DNA of 64,000 bases from Corynebacterium pseudodiphtheriticum DSM 44287 (GCF_000688415.1 NZ_JIAH01000010.1:1-64000); one strand, 5' to 3'; counted from the stretch's first letter, positions 9,047 through 17,994 are shown. Numbers and translations: made by a program. Notes: generated by a model not told the origin, from the letters alone.

Positions 9047-9337
9047 TTAGTGCTCGTCCCAGTGGCCATCGTGGAATGCGTGACGGTGGCCATCGTGCAC
9101 GTAGTCCACATGGTCATCGTGTGGCACAGCGACGTGTCCGCAATTTGGGCCATGCTCGTGCTCGTGGGTTTCGTGTGGCTGGTGCTGCTCGTTTTCGCAC
9201 TCGTCCCAGTGGCCTTCGTGCTCGCGGTGCAGGTGGCCGTCGTGCACGTAGTCGACGTGATCATCGTGTGGGATAGCAACGTGACCGCAGTTTGGGCCGT
9301 GCTGGTGGGTGTGCTCTTCGTGGATTGCGTGAGTCAT
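9047..9337 (-). CDS. Histidine-rich putative zinc-binding protein
   Basis: This small soluble protein of 96 residues consists of two copies of a metal-ligand-rich unit (HGPNCGHVA, then PHDDHVDYVHDGH and HEGHWDE). About a quarter of the residues are His, with Cys in each HGPNCGH. There is no signal peptide or membrane span, so it is probably a cytoplasmic metal buffer or metallochaperone. I chose the ATG at 9337 because a GGAAGGGA site precedes it; an upstream ATG at 9388 lacks one. The upstream region carries several TGAAAA half-sites also seen before the zinc/manganese ABC genes at 12.9 kb, which suggests shared metal control (inference). Confidence 0.78.
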   Translation of the reverse strand: MTHAIHEEHTHQHGPNCGHVAIPHDDHVDYVHDGHLHREHEGHWDECENEQHQPHETHEHEHGPNCGHVAVPHDDHVDYVHDGHRHAFHDGHWDEH

Positions 9338-9369
9338 TTTCTGACATCCCTTCCGCCTCGTTTTCAGTA

Positions 9370-9427
9370 CATTTTCATTAAACATCATTGTCGATGGATT
9401 TTCAACAAGCGGACGTTAATGAAAATG
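9370..9427. promoter_or_regulatory. 12-bp inverted repeat upstream of the His-rich gene
   Basis: CATTTTCATTAA at 9370-9381 and its exact complement TTAATGAAAATG at 9416-9427 flank 34 bases that hold a further TTGAAAATC-type half-site. The TGAAAAT word resembles the half-sites of actinobacterial Zur operators as I remember them. The element lies 33 bases before the start codon. Confidence 0.4.
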
Positions 9428-9434
9428 ACACCGT

Positions 9435-10457
9435 TTACGGCTTAAGCATGACCTTGATGGCTTCACGACGGTCCATAGCCGCATAACCTGCGGCAGCATC
9501 ATCCAGCGACAGAGTTTTATCGAAAACATCACCCGGTGTGATCTTGCCCGCAAAGATTAAATCAACCAATTCTGGCAGGTATTTGCGCACTGGAGCCGGG
9601 CCACCTTCCAACGAAACCATCGAAGCGAATAAATCCTTGCCATCCAGTTGCACCCCATGGCTAACACCAACGAAGCCCACATTGCCGCCGCGGCGGGTAG
9701 CACCAATGGCTTGTTTCATTGAACCGTCCGTGCCCACGGCCTCGACACAACCATGCAAGCCCACACCGTCGGTCAGTTCTTTTACTTTTTCAATAAATTC
9801 CTCACCACGCTCGGCGATAATGTCCGTAGCACCGAATTTCTTCGCTAGCTCCTGGCGGGTTTCATGGCGGGACGAGACCACAATGCGCTCCGCGCCCATC
9901 TGCTTGGCAGCCAGAACCGCAGACAAGCCCACGGCACCATCGCCAACTACGCCGATAATCTTGCCTGCACCAGCACCTGCAACATCTGCGCCATACCAGC
10001 CAGTACCCAACACATCAGAGGCAGCCAGCACGTGACGCAACTGGTCCTCATTTGGTTCGGCAGGCAACTTCACCAGGGTGCCGTCGGCAAGCGGGACACG
10101 AGCATATTCCGCCTGGGTGCCCACACCACCCATAAACTCGCGGTTTAAGCAGCCAGAGGGGTAACCCGCCTGGCAGATTTCACATTTACCGCAGCTAGCG
10201 ACGAAAGAACCAACAACCCAGTCGCCAACCTGAATATCCTGAACCTCAGAACCGATTTCGGTGACTTGGCCGACATACTCGTGGCCCATACGAGCACCTG
10301 GGTCTACCTCTTCGTCACTGCGGTACGGCCAAAGGTCAGAGCCGCACACGCAAGCCGCCGCAACTTTGATAACGGCGTCGGTAGGTTTTTCTAGTCGTGC
10401 ATCAGCGACATTTTCAACACGAATATCACCGGCAGCATGGATGGTCACAGCGCGCAT
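9435..10457 (-). CDS. Zinc-dependent medium-chain alcohol dehydrogenase
   Basis: This is a 340-residue MDR-family dehydrogenase/reductase. The catalytic zinc site is CVCGSD near residues 36-41 with GHEYVG at 58-63. The structural zinc lobe is CGKCEICQAGYPSGC (about 94-108), and the NAD(P) Rossmann motif is GVVGDGAVGL near 168. The substrate cannot be read from the sequence. It is monocistronic, ending 98 bases before the His-rich gene on the same strand. Expression of both from one transcript is possible, although the His-rich gene seems to have its own control region. Confidence 0.88.
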   Translation of the reverse strand: MRAVTIHAAGDIRVENVADARLEKPTDAVIKVAAACVCGSDLWPYRSDEEVDPGARMGHEYVGQVTEIGSEVQDIQVGDWVVGSFVASCGKCEICQAGYPSGCLNREFMGGVGTQAEYARVPLADGTLVKLPAEPNEDQLRHVLAASDVLGTGWYGADVAGAGAGKIIGVVGDGAVGLSAVLAAKQMGAERIVVSSRHETRQELAKKFGATDIIAERGEEFIEKVKELTDGVGLHGCVEAVGTDGSMKQAIGATRRGGNVGFVGVSHGVQLDGKDLFASMVSLEGGPAPVRKYLPELVDLIFAGKITPGDVFDKTLSLDDAAAGYAAMDRREAIKVMLKP

Positions 10458-10621
10458 GTATGTGCACTCTCCTTGTCATGATTGGATTTCTGCTTTTGTG
10501 CAGAATCCCGATTCTAAGAAGCGCAACACACTGGGGCTGGGTGCAATTTTCAATAAGGAATGACAAGCCAGGAAAATGCAGTTGACACGGCAACTTTATG
10601 CAATCTGCTACGCGCAGCCGC

Positions 10622-11404
10622 TTAGCTGCGGGCAAACTTTTTCTGCCAAGCCGTGTCGAATTCCGGCAATGTCCAACCAATTGGCTCCGGCATCCCGTAT
10701 TCGTCGACAAGTACACGGAGCGCCTCATCCGGGCAATCCCTTACCGCTGCAGCCAGCTGTGTTCTGCGCCAGTTTTCACGCGCTGTACGTAGGTGTTGCT
10801 GCCATTTACTGTTATCAACATCAAGCTTGAACTCCACGCGCAGCATTTCCAAGACGTCTTCCAAGCATGGCCGAAAGCGATGCCCACCAGTAGGGAAATG
10901 CAATTCTGATAGCCGCGTGCCCCGCCGAAAATAATTACGCACTTTCTTTGTCCGCTCAACATCAAATTTGGAAGCAAAGCCCATGAGATGCGTGAATTCA
11001 TCACGATGCGCATGGACATGAATGTGCGAACTCGGGCGGTGAAAATCCTGCTCCTTGACGTACTCCACACGAAACAACGGTGCTTCGGTATCACTGCCAT
11101 AAGGCATCACACGAATCGAGGACTTCTCAACCGCTAGATGCTTCCCTTGAGAATCCCAAGTGCAATTAATCTTCATCCCCAGGCCTAAAACCGGCCATCC
11201 CCGAGACTTCAACTTCACCACTTTGGGTAAGTCTTCTTTCTGCGCGAACTGAATAACAATGGAATTACCGCGTGCGGATTGCGCAATCACGGTTTCAAGA
11301 ACAAAGTCATTGTCAGCAAAATATTCCAGCGCATCCGTCAATGTCCAAGCCAGCTCATCAGCTTTAGCCTCTAACAATTTTTCATCAGCACTACTCAATG
11401 CCAA
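10622..11404 (-). CDS. Protein of unknown function, second gene of an overlapping pair
   Basis: This 260-residue cytoplasmic protein starts at a TTG inside the upstream small gene (14-base overlap). There is no signal peptide or membrane segment. Visible features are a His cluster SSHIHVHAHRDEF (near 127-139), the motif SELHFPTGGHRFRPCLEDV (near 170-190) with conserved-looking His, Cys, Glu and Asp, and a Trp-rich C terminus. The clustered His and Asp/Glu residues could bind a metal. I do not recognise the family. It is translationally coupled to the 61-residue protein before it, an arrangement like a toxin-antitoxin pair, but nothing else in the sequence supports that. Confidence 0.65.
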   Translation of the reverse strand: MALSSADEKLLEAKADELAWTLTDALEYFADNDFVLETVIAQSARGNSIVIQFAQKEDLPKVVKLKSRGWPVLGLGMKINCTWDSQGKHLAVEKSSIRVMPYGSDTEAPLFRVEYVKEQDFHRPSSHIHVHAHRDEFTHLMGFASKFDVERTKKVRNYFRRGTRLSELHFPTGGHRFRPCLEDVLEMLRVEFKLDVDNSKWQQHLRTARENWRRTQLAAAVRDCPDEALRVLVDEYGMPEPIGWTLPEFDTAWQKKFARS

Positions 11405-11576
11405 GCAACCACCTTAAAGTTTCAATCCGGTCCCACACACCCGCTTCTTTCGGGGAAAGGCTATACGTGTAAGCGCGTGCTTCAAATTCTTCGATTCCAC
11501 CTTCCACGCTTGCCTCTAAATCCTGTAATTGCCGGGCGGCTTCTTCTTCTGTCAGATGGATATGGCGAACGGCCAT
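11391..11576 (-). CDS. Small protein of unknown function, first gene of an overlapping pair
   Basis: This 61-residue acidic protein contains HIHLTEEEAARQL and ends WDRIETLRWLLGIE. Two ATG codons are adjacent. The second (11576) has the better spacing from the AAAGGAGG ribosome site. Its last codons overlap the TTG start of the following 260-residue gene, so the two are made together. It looks helical and could be a binding partner of that protein. No function is recognised. Confidence 0.65.
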   Translation of the reverse strand: MAVRHIHLTEEEAARQLQDLEASVEGGIEEFEARAYTYSLSPKEAGVWDRIETLRWLLGIE

Positions 11577-11663
11577 CATTTCCTCCTTTCCATCACGTCG
11601 ATATTCTGCCTTCTACCGCTCACATAACTACAGATTCTGCGCAATTTCCATAGAACGCGAGTT

Positions 11664-12770
11664 CTAATTATGTGGTGGGGCTACCGTAGAACCGGAATAT
11701 AACGAAGTCCCCAAAATCCTGCGCACAGGCGTACTATCCGGCTCGTCAATCAACCCACGCAGCACACGCCCGGCCGCAGCCCCCTTGGCTTTGTTCGGCT
11801 GGATGATCGTCGTCAAACCAGCATGCCGAGCCTCAGAAATACCATCGAACCCAGTCACCGAAAGCTGTTCCGGAACCGAAATCCCGCGCTCACGGGCCTC
11901 GTTCAACACCGCCAAAGCCATGGAATCAGTAGTGCAGACAATCGCGGTCAGTTCTGGATGCTTATCCAGCATCTCGCGGGCGGCACTGCGCGCATTATTG
12001 GCGTCGTTAATATGCCGTGAAATCACCGGAATCTGCACGGGATCCAGCCCGGCGCGCTGGCACTCATCCAACACCCCGGAAACACGCCCGCGCTGCACGT
12101 GCATGTCTGCGCCAGGAATATCGGCTGCAGCCACTGCCCCATCAACGCGCTGCTGGAATAAACGAATCGCAAGCACGCCTATGCGCCGGTGGCCCGCCTC
12201 CAGCACGGCGCGGGCGGCCGGGCGGATCGCGGCGTCGTCATCAATACCCACAAACGGCGCGCCGGAATCCGTCGGCTGGTCACACACCACCACCGGCAAC
12301 CCACGCGCGCGGGCAGCCCGCAAATAGGGATCGTTTGCAGCCACCGAATAAATAATGAAACCATCCACCCCAGCCTGGTTCACTGCAGTGGTGGCTGCGG
12401 TAGTGGTGGCGTCGGCAAGCGTGTCCGGGCCCGCGGGAATCAACGTCAACGAAAAATCGGTGCCGTGGGTGGACTCGGCAATTCCGGCCAAAAAATCCAC
12501 CGAAGCCATGTCCTCGAAGGCATAAGACAGATGTTCGGTTAGCACCACACCCCAGGAACCAGCATGTTTGGTGCGCAGCGAACGCGCCGTAGGGTCCGGC
12601 CCCGGGTAACCGCGGGCTTTCGCAGCCGCCATGATGCGCTCACGGGTGGCCGCGGACAACTGATCCGGGCGGTTATAGGCATTAGAAACCGTCGTACGGG
12701 ATACGCCCAGATCGGCGGCAATCGATGCCAAAGTTCCTTTGCTGAGCCCAGACCGTGATCGCGGTGCCAT
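11664..12770 (-). CDS. ipsA: LacI-family regulator, IpsA-type
   Basis: This LacI/GalR repressor-activator of about 368 residues has an N-terminal helix-turn-helix (LASIAADLGVSRTTVSNAYN) and a periplasmic-binding-protein-like effector domain (VDGFIIYSVAAND, VVCDQPTDS, VTGFDGISEA). In C. glutamicum the LacI-type gene next to otsB and divergent from a metal ABC operon is ipsA, the myo-inositol-responsive activator of inositol phosphate synthesis; the same setting is seen here. The assignment rests on family and synteny. I chose the ATG at 12770, just before the helix-turn-helix, rather than the upstream codon at 12803; the ribosome site is weak for both. Confidence 0.8.
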   Translation of the reverse strand: MAPRSRSGLSKGTLASIAADLGVSRTTVSNAYNRPDQLSAATRERIMAAAKARGYPGPDPTARSLRTKHAGSWGVVLTEHLSYAFEDMASVDFLAGIAESTHGTDFSLTLIPAGPDTLADATTTAATTAVNQAGVDGFIIYSVAANDPYLRAARARGLPVVVCDQPTDSGAPFVGIDDDAAIRPAARAVLEAGHRRIGVLAIRLFQQRVDGAVAAADIPGADMHVQRGRVSGVLDECQRAGLDPVQIPVISRHINDANNARSAAREMLDKHPELTAIVCTTDSMALAVLNEARERGISVPEQLSVTGFDGISEARHAGLTTIIQPNKAKGAAAGRVLRGLIDEPDSTPVRRILGTSLYSGSTVAPPHN

Positions 12771-12887
12771 GCGGGTGATTCTACCGGGCTTCGGCCAGGC
12801 CATTCTTCACCGCCTTGACGACGAACGAGCCCTCCGAGTTTTGCGGCCCGCTACAGTCCAGGAAGACGCCGTCAAGCTGCTTATTTT

Positions 12888-12925
12888 CACTAGATTTTCA
12901 ATTGACAACTGTTTTCACCACAACC
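12888..12925 (+). promoter_or_regulatory. Cluster of TTTTCA half-sites before the metal ABC operon
   Basis: Three TTTTCA words lie in about 38 bases upstream of the solute-binding protein start. Two are extended as ATTTTCA, the same half-site found inverted before the His-rich gene. A metal-sensing repressor such as Zur is a reasonable candidate to bind here, but the spacing does not make a clean palindrome. Confidence 0.3.
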
Positions 12926-12937
12926 ATAGTGTTAACT

Positions 12938-13924
12938 ATGATCACACAACGTCGAGGAGTCTTGACCGCAACCGCCACCGCCGCCATGATGTTCCTGGCA
13001 GCCTGCTCATCGGGAGAAACAGAAAACACCGCCACGTCGGCAAGCAACGGCGATACCGCCGCGGGCGGCGAAGGCACCATCGAAATCGTAGCCTCGACTA
13101 GCGTGTGGGGCGATCTCACCAAAGCCGTCATCGACGACGAATCCATCGCGAATATCCGCACCATCATCAGCGACACCAACACCGACCCCCACCACTTCGA
13201 ACCCACCGCAGCTGACCTGGCACGCGCCAACGAAGCCGACGTCGTGGTTGCTGGTGGCGGCGGATACGACGCCTGGCTCTACGAACCGCTCGACGAAGAC
13301 ATCGTCATCCACGCCCTGCCACTAACCCCGCACGAACACAACTCCGGCAACGAAAAACCAGAAGGCACCGAGGCACACGCCCAGTACTACGGCGACAACG
13401 ACACCTTCGACGTCGCCAACAACGAACACGTCTGGTTCGACACCAAAGCACTATCCACCGTGGCCAACGGCGTTGCCGACCGCATCAAAGAAACCCACCC
13501 AGATGCGCCACTGAAAATCGACGAACTCAACGCCGAACTAGATGAGATCGCCGCACAAATCAAGGCCCTGCCAGCCATCAACATCGCGCAAACGCACCCG
13601 ATCGCCGACTACATCCTCACCCACACAAAGATGGACGAAGTCACCCCAGAGTCATACCGGCACGCCACGCTGAACCACAGCGATGCCGCCGCCGCCGACC
13701 TGGCCTCATTCCTCGAACTCATCGAAAACGACGAACTCGACGTACTCATCTACAACCCGCAAACCGAAACCGACCTGACCAAACGCATCCGCGAAGCCGC
13801 CGAAGCCAAAGACATCCCGATGGTCCCAGTCGGTGAAACCCCGCTCAACGGCGAAAACTTCCTGGAATACTTCCACTCCGTCGTCGATGACCTGGAAGCA
13901 GCCGCCGCAAAGGCGAGCGCATAA
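12938..13924 (+). CDS. Zinc/manganese ABC transporter substrate-binding lipoprotein
   Basis: This cluster A-I (ZnuA/TroA-type) binding protein has 328 residues from the ATG at 12938. A signal sequence ends in the lipobox FLAAC. Metal-ligand positions are visible in DPHHFEPT (near residue 89), NEHVWFD and the C-terminal half. The start follows a short A+T-rich promoter region shared with the divergent ipsA gene. It forms an operon with the ATPase and permease that follow (6-base gap, then one-base overlap). Zinc or manganese cannot be distinguished from the sequence. Confidence 0.88.
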   Translation: MITQRRGVLTATATAAMMFLAACSSGETENTATSASNGDTAAGGEGTIEIVASTSVWGDLTKAVIDDESIANIRTIISDTNTDPHHFEPTAADLARANEADVVVAGGGGYDAWLYEPLDEDIVIHALPLTPHEHNSGNEKPEGTEAHAQYYGDNDTFDVANNEHVWFDTKALSTVANGVADRIKETHPDAPLKIDELNAELDEIAAQIKALPAINIAQTHPIADYILTHTKMDEVTPESYRHATLNHSDAAAADLASFLELIENDELDVLIYNPQTETDLTKRIREAAEAKDIPMVPVGETPLNGENFLEYFHSVVDDLEAAAAKASA

Positions 13925-13930
13925 ACCACA

Positions 13931-14620
13931 ATGCCGATTCAGTTTTCCAACGCCGGTGTAGACCCGCTATGGAGCGGTCTGGACTTGAACGTACAACCCG
14001 GCGAATTCATCGCCATTTTGGGGCCGAACGGCTCCGGCAAATCGACGCTGCTGAACACAGTCCTGGGCACCCGCACGCTGACTACTGGCTCCGTGCGCGT
14101 CGACGGGCGCATCGGCTATATCCCGCAACAGCACATGTTTGATAAACATCTGCCGGTGCGAGCACGGGACTTGGTGTCGCTATCCCTCGGCCACGGGGTG
14201 TTTTCGGGGCGTCGGCCGAGCAAACACGCCGTCGACGAGGCACTAGCCTACGTCGGCGCAGAAGGCATCGCGGACCGATCCGTCGGCACGCTTTCCGGTG
14301 GCCAACAGCAGCTGATCCGCCAAGCCCAAGCCTTTGGCACGGACCCGGACGTGGTGCTTGCCGACGAACCCCTGCTCTCGCTAGACATGGCCCGCGAGCA
14401 CGATACCGTCGCCCGGCTACACGAACACCGAGCGGCGGTCCTGTTTGTCACCCACGGCATCAACCCAATCCTGGATGTCGTCGACCGCGTGCTGTACCTG
14501 GCACCCCGCGGGCACATGCTGGGAACAATCGACGAAGTTATGCAAACCCAGGTGCTCAGCGAGCTGTACGGCACGCACGTAGAAGTAGCAACCGTCAACG
14601 GGAAGCTGGTGGTGGTCTAG
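13931..14620 (+). CDS. Zinc/manganese ABC transporter ATP-binding protein
   Basis: This is a 229-residue ABC ATPase with Walker A GPNGSGKST near residue 32, Q-loop in YIPQQH, signature LSGGQQQ, and Walker B VVLADEP followed by LLSLD. It energises the import of the metal held by the lipoprotein before it and works with the membrane protein that follows. Its stop codon overlaps the permease start by one base. The CTTGCCGACG word at 14357 is one of the dispersed 10-mers and encodes the Leu-Ala-Asp of Walker B. Confidence 0.9.
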   Translation: MPIQFSNAGVDPLWSGLDLNVQPGEFIAILGPNGSGKSTLLNTVLGTRTLTTGSVRVDGRIGYIPQQHMFDKHLPVRARDLVSLSLGHGVFSGRRPSKHAVDEALAYVGAEGIADRSVGTLSGGQQQLIRQAQAFGTDPDVVLADEPLLSLDMAREHDTVARLHEHRAAVLFVTHGINPILDVVDRVLYLAPRGHMLGTIDEVMQTQVLSELYGTHVEVATVNGKLVVV

Positions 14621-15582
14621 TGAGTTATTGGGAAGATACCGCCTATTTGCTCTCGGTGGGCTTTGTGCAGCAGGCGCTGATTGCCTCTGCCCTGCTGGGG
14701 GTTTTATCCGGTGTGATCACCAGTTTGATTGTGCTGCGGCACATGTCGTTTTCCGTGCACGCAACCTCGGAGCTGGCACTGATGGGTGCTGCGGCCGCGT
14801 TATTGTTCGGCATCAATATCGGCTTCGGCGCAATCATCGGCTCGATTACCGCGGCGGTGATCCTGGCGGTACTCGGGCTGCGGGGTAACCAAGATTCTGC
14901 GATTGGTGTGGTCATGAGCTTCGGCTTGGGCCTATCCGTGCTGTTCATCCACCTGTACCCAGGCAACACGACGACGGCGATGTCGTTGCTGACCGGGCAG
15001 ATCGTCGGTGTCTCCGGCGCATCGACGTGGATGTTAGCGGCAACCACGGTGGTGATCACGGCGTTGATCATCGTGCTGTGGCGCCCCCTGCTGTTTGCCT
15101 CGGTAGATCCGCTGATGGCACAAGCCGCCGGAGTTCCCGTGCGCGGGCTGGCCGTGTTGTTCGCGGTGATGGTGGGTTTGACCGCCGCGCAATCCGTGCA
15201 GATCGTCGGTGCGTTGCTGGTGATGGCACTACTGATTACCCCAGGTGCAGCCGCGGTACAGGTGACGTCCTCGCCGGTGAAATCCGTGGTGCTCTCGGTG
15301 GTATTCGCTGAAATCGCCGCCGTCGGTGGTTTGGTTGCTTCCCTGGCGCCAGGCCTGCCGGTTTCGGTGTTCGTGACGACGATTTCCTTTGTGATTTATT
15401 TACTGTGCCGGATTATCGGGAATTTGCGCAGTCGCAAGACTTCCCGTGATGAGGTCGCTTATGCACGCCGCGTGAAAGCATTGGGTGTAGGAAACGATGC
15501 CACTGTGCAACCGCACCACGTCGCGCAGGATGCTGGCGGCGCTCTGGATACTGGCGGCGATGGAAAAGATGACCGGGGCTGA
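14620..15582 (+). CDS. Zinc/manganese ABC transporter permease
   Basis: This ABC-3-type permease has 320 residues and eight or nine hydrophobic segments over residues 10-270, including the family-like region VGALLVMALLITPGAAAV. A polar C-terminal extension of about 45 residues rich in Asp and Gly is probably cytoplasmic. It is the third gene of the operon. A strong hairpin lies about 110 bases downstream. Confidence 0.9.
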   Translation: MSYWEDTAYLLSVGFVQQALIASALLGVLSGVITSLIVLRHMSFSVHATSELALMGAAAALLFGINIGFGAIIGSITAAVILAVLGLRGNQDSAIGVVMSFGLGLSVLFIHLYPGNTTTAMSLLTGQIVGVSGASTWMLAATTVVITALIIVLWRPLLFASVDPLMAQAAGVPVRGLAVLFAVMVGLTAAQSVQIVGALLVMALLITPGAAAVQVTSSPVKSVVLSVVFAEIAAVGGLVASLAPGLPVSVFVTTISFVIYLLCRIIGNLRSRKTSRDEVAYARRVKALGVGNDATVQPHHVAQDAGGALDTGGDGKDDRG

Positions 15583-15604
15583 GCTAACGGCGCGGGCTCG
15601 GAAC

Positions 15605-15680
15605 GGCGCGGGTAGCGGGCTCGGGTCTCGGCCCGGCGCGGGTACAGGCTCAGGTCTCGGCCCGGCGCGGGTAGCGGGCA
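15605..15680. repeat. Short tandem repeats, about 30 bp, 2.5 copies
   Basis: Units at 15605-15634 and 15635-15663, then a partial one from 15664, share GGCGCGGGTA and TCTCGGCCC. They lie between the permease stop and the shared terminator and are extremely G+C-rich. Confidence 0.7.
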
Positions 15681-15694
15681 ATAAAACAACACAA

Positions 15695-15748
15695 AACCGG
15701 GGCTTGCAGCCTGCCAGCTAGTGCTGGTGGTGGCTGCAAGCCCCGGTT
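15695..15748. terminator. Bidirectional terminator between the metal ABC operon and doxX
   Basis: A perfect 17-bp stem (AACCGGGGCTTGCAGCC with its complement) encloses a 20-base loop. It is preceded by AAAA and followed by TTGTTATT, so it can stop transcription arriving from either side. It sits between convergent genes. Confidence 0.85.
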
Positions 15749-15821
15749 GTTATTCGCGATAAGTTTTCGCCTAGAGCGTGGCGGTGCCTAGGGCGTAGTG
15801 GTTATCGCTTAGGGCAAGTGT

Positions 15822-16535
15822 TTACTTCTTCCCGTTGTCCCACTGGTTATCGGTGCTCCACTGGGTGGTTTCTGCGTTGGCATCTACACCATCAGCGGTG
15901 GAGTTGTTGCCAGCTGCGTTATCGAAGTTCGGGGTAGAAAAGTCTTGGTCGTCAGAGTATTCCTGCCCGGAGCTCTGGCCGTAATTCTGGGTGGAGTTCT
16001 GGCTGGAGAAGTTCTCGCCGCCGAAGTTCTGCTCAGCACCGGCGATACCGGAGCCAGCAACGCCAGAACCAGCAACGCCAGCGCCGACAGCCTGCTGGTT
16101 ATCAGCAGTTTCTTTTTCTTCCTTGCGCTTACGGAACGGCGCGACAAACAAGTGATCCAGCGAGGCCCGACCAGCACCGGCAGCAGACAGTGCCAAACCA
16201 GCAGCTCCGATTACGGCAACAAACTCCCAGCCGCCGTCGGAAACAAAGATGCCGGAATCGCGGTGCGCAAACCACGCAGCACCGGCCATCTGCACGAACA
16301 GTACCGGGCCAACCAGGCGCACCAGCAGGCCGAGGATGATGGCTGCGCCACCACCAATTTCAAACCAGGTAGCAACCTGTGCGGAAATCTCTGGGGAAGG
16401 CACACCCATTTCCTGGAAGGAGCTTGCGGTGCCGTCGATGGTCCATTCATTAAACTTCTGCCAGCCGTGCGCGATGAGCACGCCACCCAGAATGATGCGG
16501 GCGATAAGCAGGAAAATATCTCTGATGACAGTCAT
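15822..16535 (-). CDS. DoxX-family membrane protein with low-complexity tail
   Basis: This 237-residue protein has a DoxX-type four-helix membrane domain in residues 1-135 (ARIILGGVLIAHGWQKF at the start, GGGAAIILGLLVRL in the middle). A roughly 100-residue tail rich in Gly, Ser, Asn and Gln follows. DoxX proteins are linked in other actinobacteria to redox stress and thiol handling, but the function here is unproved. The tail has no recognisable domain. The gene is convergent with the metal ABC operon and follows rtcB on the same strand after a gap of 77 bases. Confidence 0.82.
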   Translation of the reverse strand: MTVIRDIFLLIARIILGGVLIAHGWQKFNEWTIDGTASSFQEMGVPSPEISAQVATWFEIGGGAAIILGLLVRLVGPVLFVQMAGAAWFAHRDSGIFVSDGGWEFVAVIGAAGLALSAAGAGRASLDHLFVAPFRKRKEEKETADNQQAVGAGVAGSGVAGSGIAGAEQNFGGENFSSQNSTQNYGQSSGQEYSDDQDFSTPNFDNAAGNNSTADGVDANAETTQWSTDNQWDNGKK

Positions 16536-16612
16536 AGCACCAGTCTAACCTGTTTGTGGCCACGTCACCTATTGACTCCGCGGCGTTTCTTCCCGGATAA
16601 AGCGCCAGACCG

Positions 16613-17839
16613 CTACGTACCCTTAACGTTCAGCACCTGCCGCAGTTCCGTGACCACTTCTACGAGATCCGCGGCATCAGCCATCACCTGGTCAATCGGC
16701 TTATACGCATCCGGGATTTCATCCACCCATTGCTCACCTGGCCGGTACACGATATCGCCCATGCGACTCGCCAAATCTTCCGCGGTGTACTGCTTCTTTG
16801 CTTGCCGACGCGACATCACTCGCCCCGCCCCGTGCGGCGCAGAATTCAGGCCCGCAGCGTTACCGCGACCACGCACCACATATGATCGCGCGCCCATCGA
16901 ACCGGGAATCAACCCGAACTTGCCGACGCTGGCATCAATCGCGCCCTTGCGGGTAAGCCACACGGACTCACCATTGATGGTCACCTTTTCGGTGTAGTTA
17001 TGGTGGCAGTTCACCCGTTCCACCTCGGTATCCGCACTATCTGCGGGCACCTCCATGGAAATACGCCCGTCGTCACGGGCCTGGCGCATCATGCGGGCCA
17101 GCTGATCAACGAAGCGATCCATCATCTCATCGCGATTCAGCCGTGCAAAACGTTGCGCCCACGCGAGTTCCCGCAGGTAAGTATCGAAGGACTCGGTACC
17201 CTCACGCAGGTACGCGTGATCCTTTTCTGCAAGCTCGACGCCCGCTTCCCTGATTTCTCGCGTCGCGATCTTAATGTGCTTTTGCGCGATCTTGTTCCCC
17301 ACCCCGCGCGAACCCGAGTGCAGGAAACACCAGACATTATCGTCACCATCCAGGCACAACTCGATGAAGTGGTTGCCACCACCCAAGCTGCCTAGCTGCT
17401 CGCGCCACTTCGAGGAATGCGACAGGTCGACGTCGTCACGCTCGGCTAATTCTTCGAGTTCCTGAATGCGGGCCTTGGTGTGCTCGCGGTGGATCTTCTT
17501 ATTGTAATTTCCCGGCGAAAGCGGAATGGAACGCTCAATCTCGTCCCGCAACTGCTCCAGGGAAATCTGCGCGATGTCGTCGGCAGTAAAAATGGTGCGC
17601 ACTGCAGCCATTCCACAACCAATATCCACCCCGACAGCAGCCGGAATCACAGCCCCCTTAGTAGGGATAACCGTGCCGATGGCTGTGCCCTTGCCGCTAT
17701 GCGCGTCGGGCATCAACGCGATATGCGGAGAAACAAAATCCAGCTGCCCCAACCCAGCAGCTTGGTCTGCGGTGTTCTGATCAATAATGCTGGCCCACGA
17801 TAAAACCCGTGGGGCAAGTTCTATTGGCTTATGTGTCAT
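16613..17839 (-). CDS. rtcB: RNA-splicing ligase RtcB
   Basis: RtcB joins RNA 2',3'-cyclic phosphate (or 3'-phosphate) ends to 5'-OH ends using GTP and Mn. The protein of 408 residues contains the metal and guanylate motifs: MPDAHSGKG near residue 43, VGVDIGCGM with the metal Cys near 69-77, GGGNHFIEL, HSGSRGVG and NCHHNYTE. The start is the ATG at 17839; an upstream in-frame codon at 17869 has less support. No archease, rtcA or rtcR gene is nearby, so repair or tRNA processing partners are not visible. Confidence 0.93.
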   Translation of the reverse strand: MTHKPIELAPRVLSWASIIDQNTADQAAGLGQLDFVSPHIALMPDAHSGKGTAIGTVIPTKGAVIPAAVGVDIGCGMAAVRTIFTADDIAQISLEQLRDEIERSIPLSPGNYNKKIHREHTKARIQELEELAERDDVDLSHSSKWREQLGSLGGGNHFIELCLDGDDNVWCFLHSGSRGVGNKIAQKHIKIATREIREAGVELAEKDHAYLREGTESFDTYLRELAWAQRFARLNRDEMMDRFVDQLARMMRQARDDGRISMEVPADSADTEVERVNCHHNYTEKVTINGESVWLTRKGAIDASVGKFGLIPGSMGARSYVVRGRGNAAGLNSAPHGAGRVMSRRQAKKQYTAEDLASRMGDIVYRPGEQWVDEIPDAYKPIDQVMADAADLVEVVTELRQVLNVKGT

Positions 17840-17994
17840 GCTCACGAGCGTAGCAGCCAGGTAGCACACTACTCGAACATGAATGCGATTCTAGTTCACG
17901 ATACCCTTCTTCGATACTTACGATATATGCAACTTTCTACACTTTAATAAAATTCAGACACTTCGATAATTACCTATATGGTAATATTCGCAGC

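Noticed and set aside
15605..15680. Short tandem units as a CRISPR-like array
   Set aside because: The units are directly adjacent with no unique spacers, and no cas genes are present.
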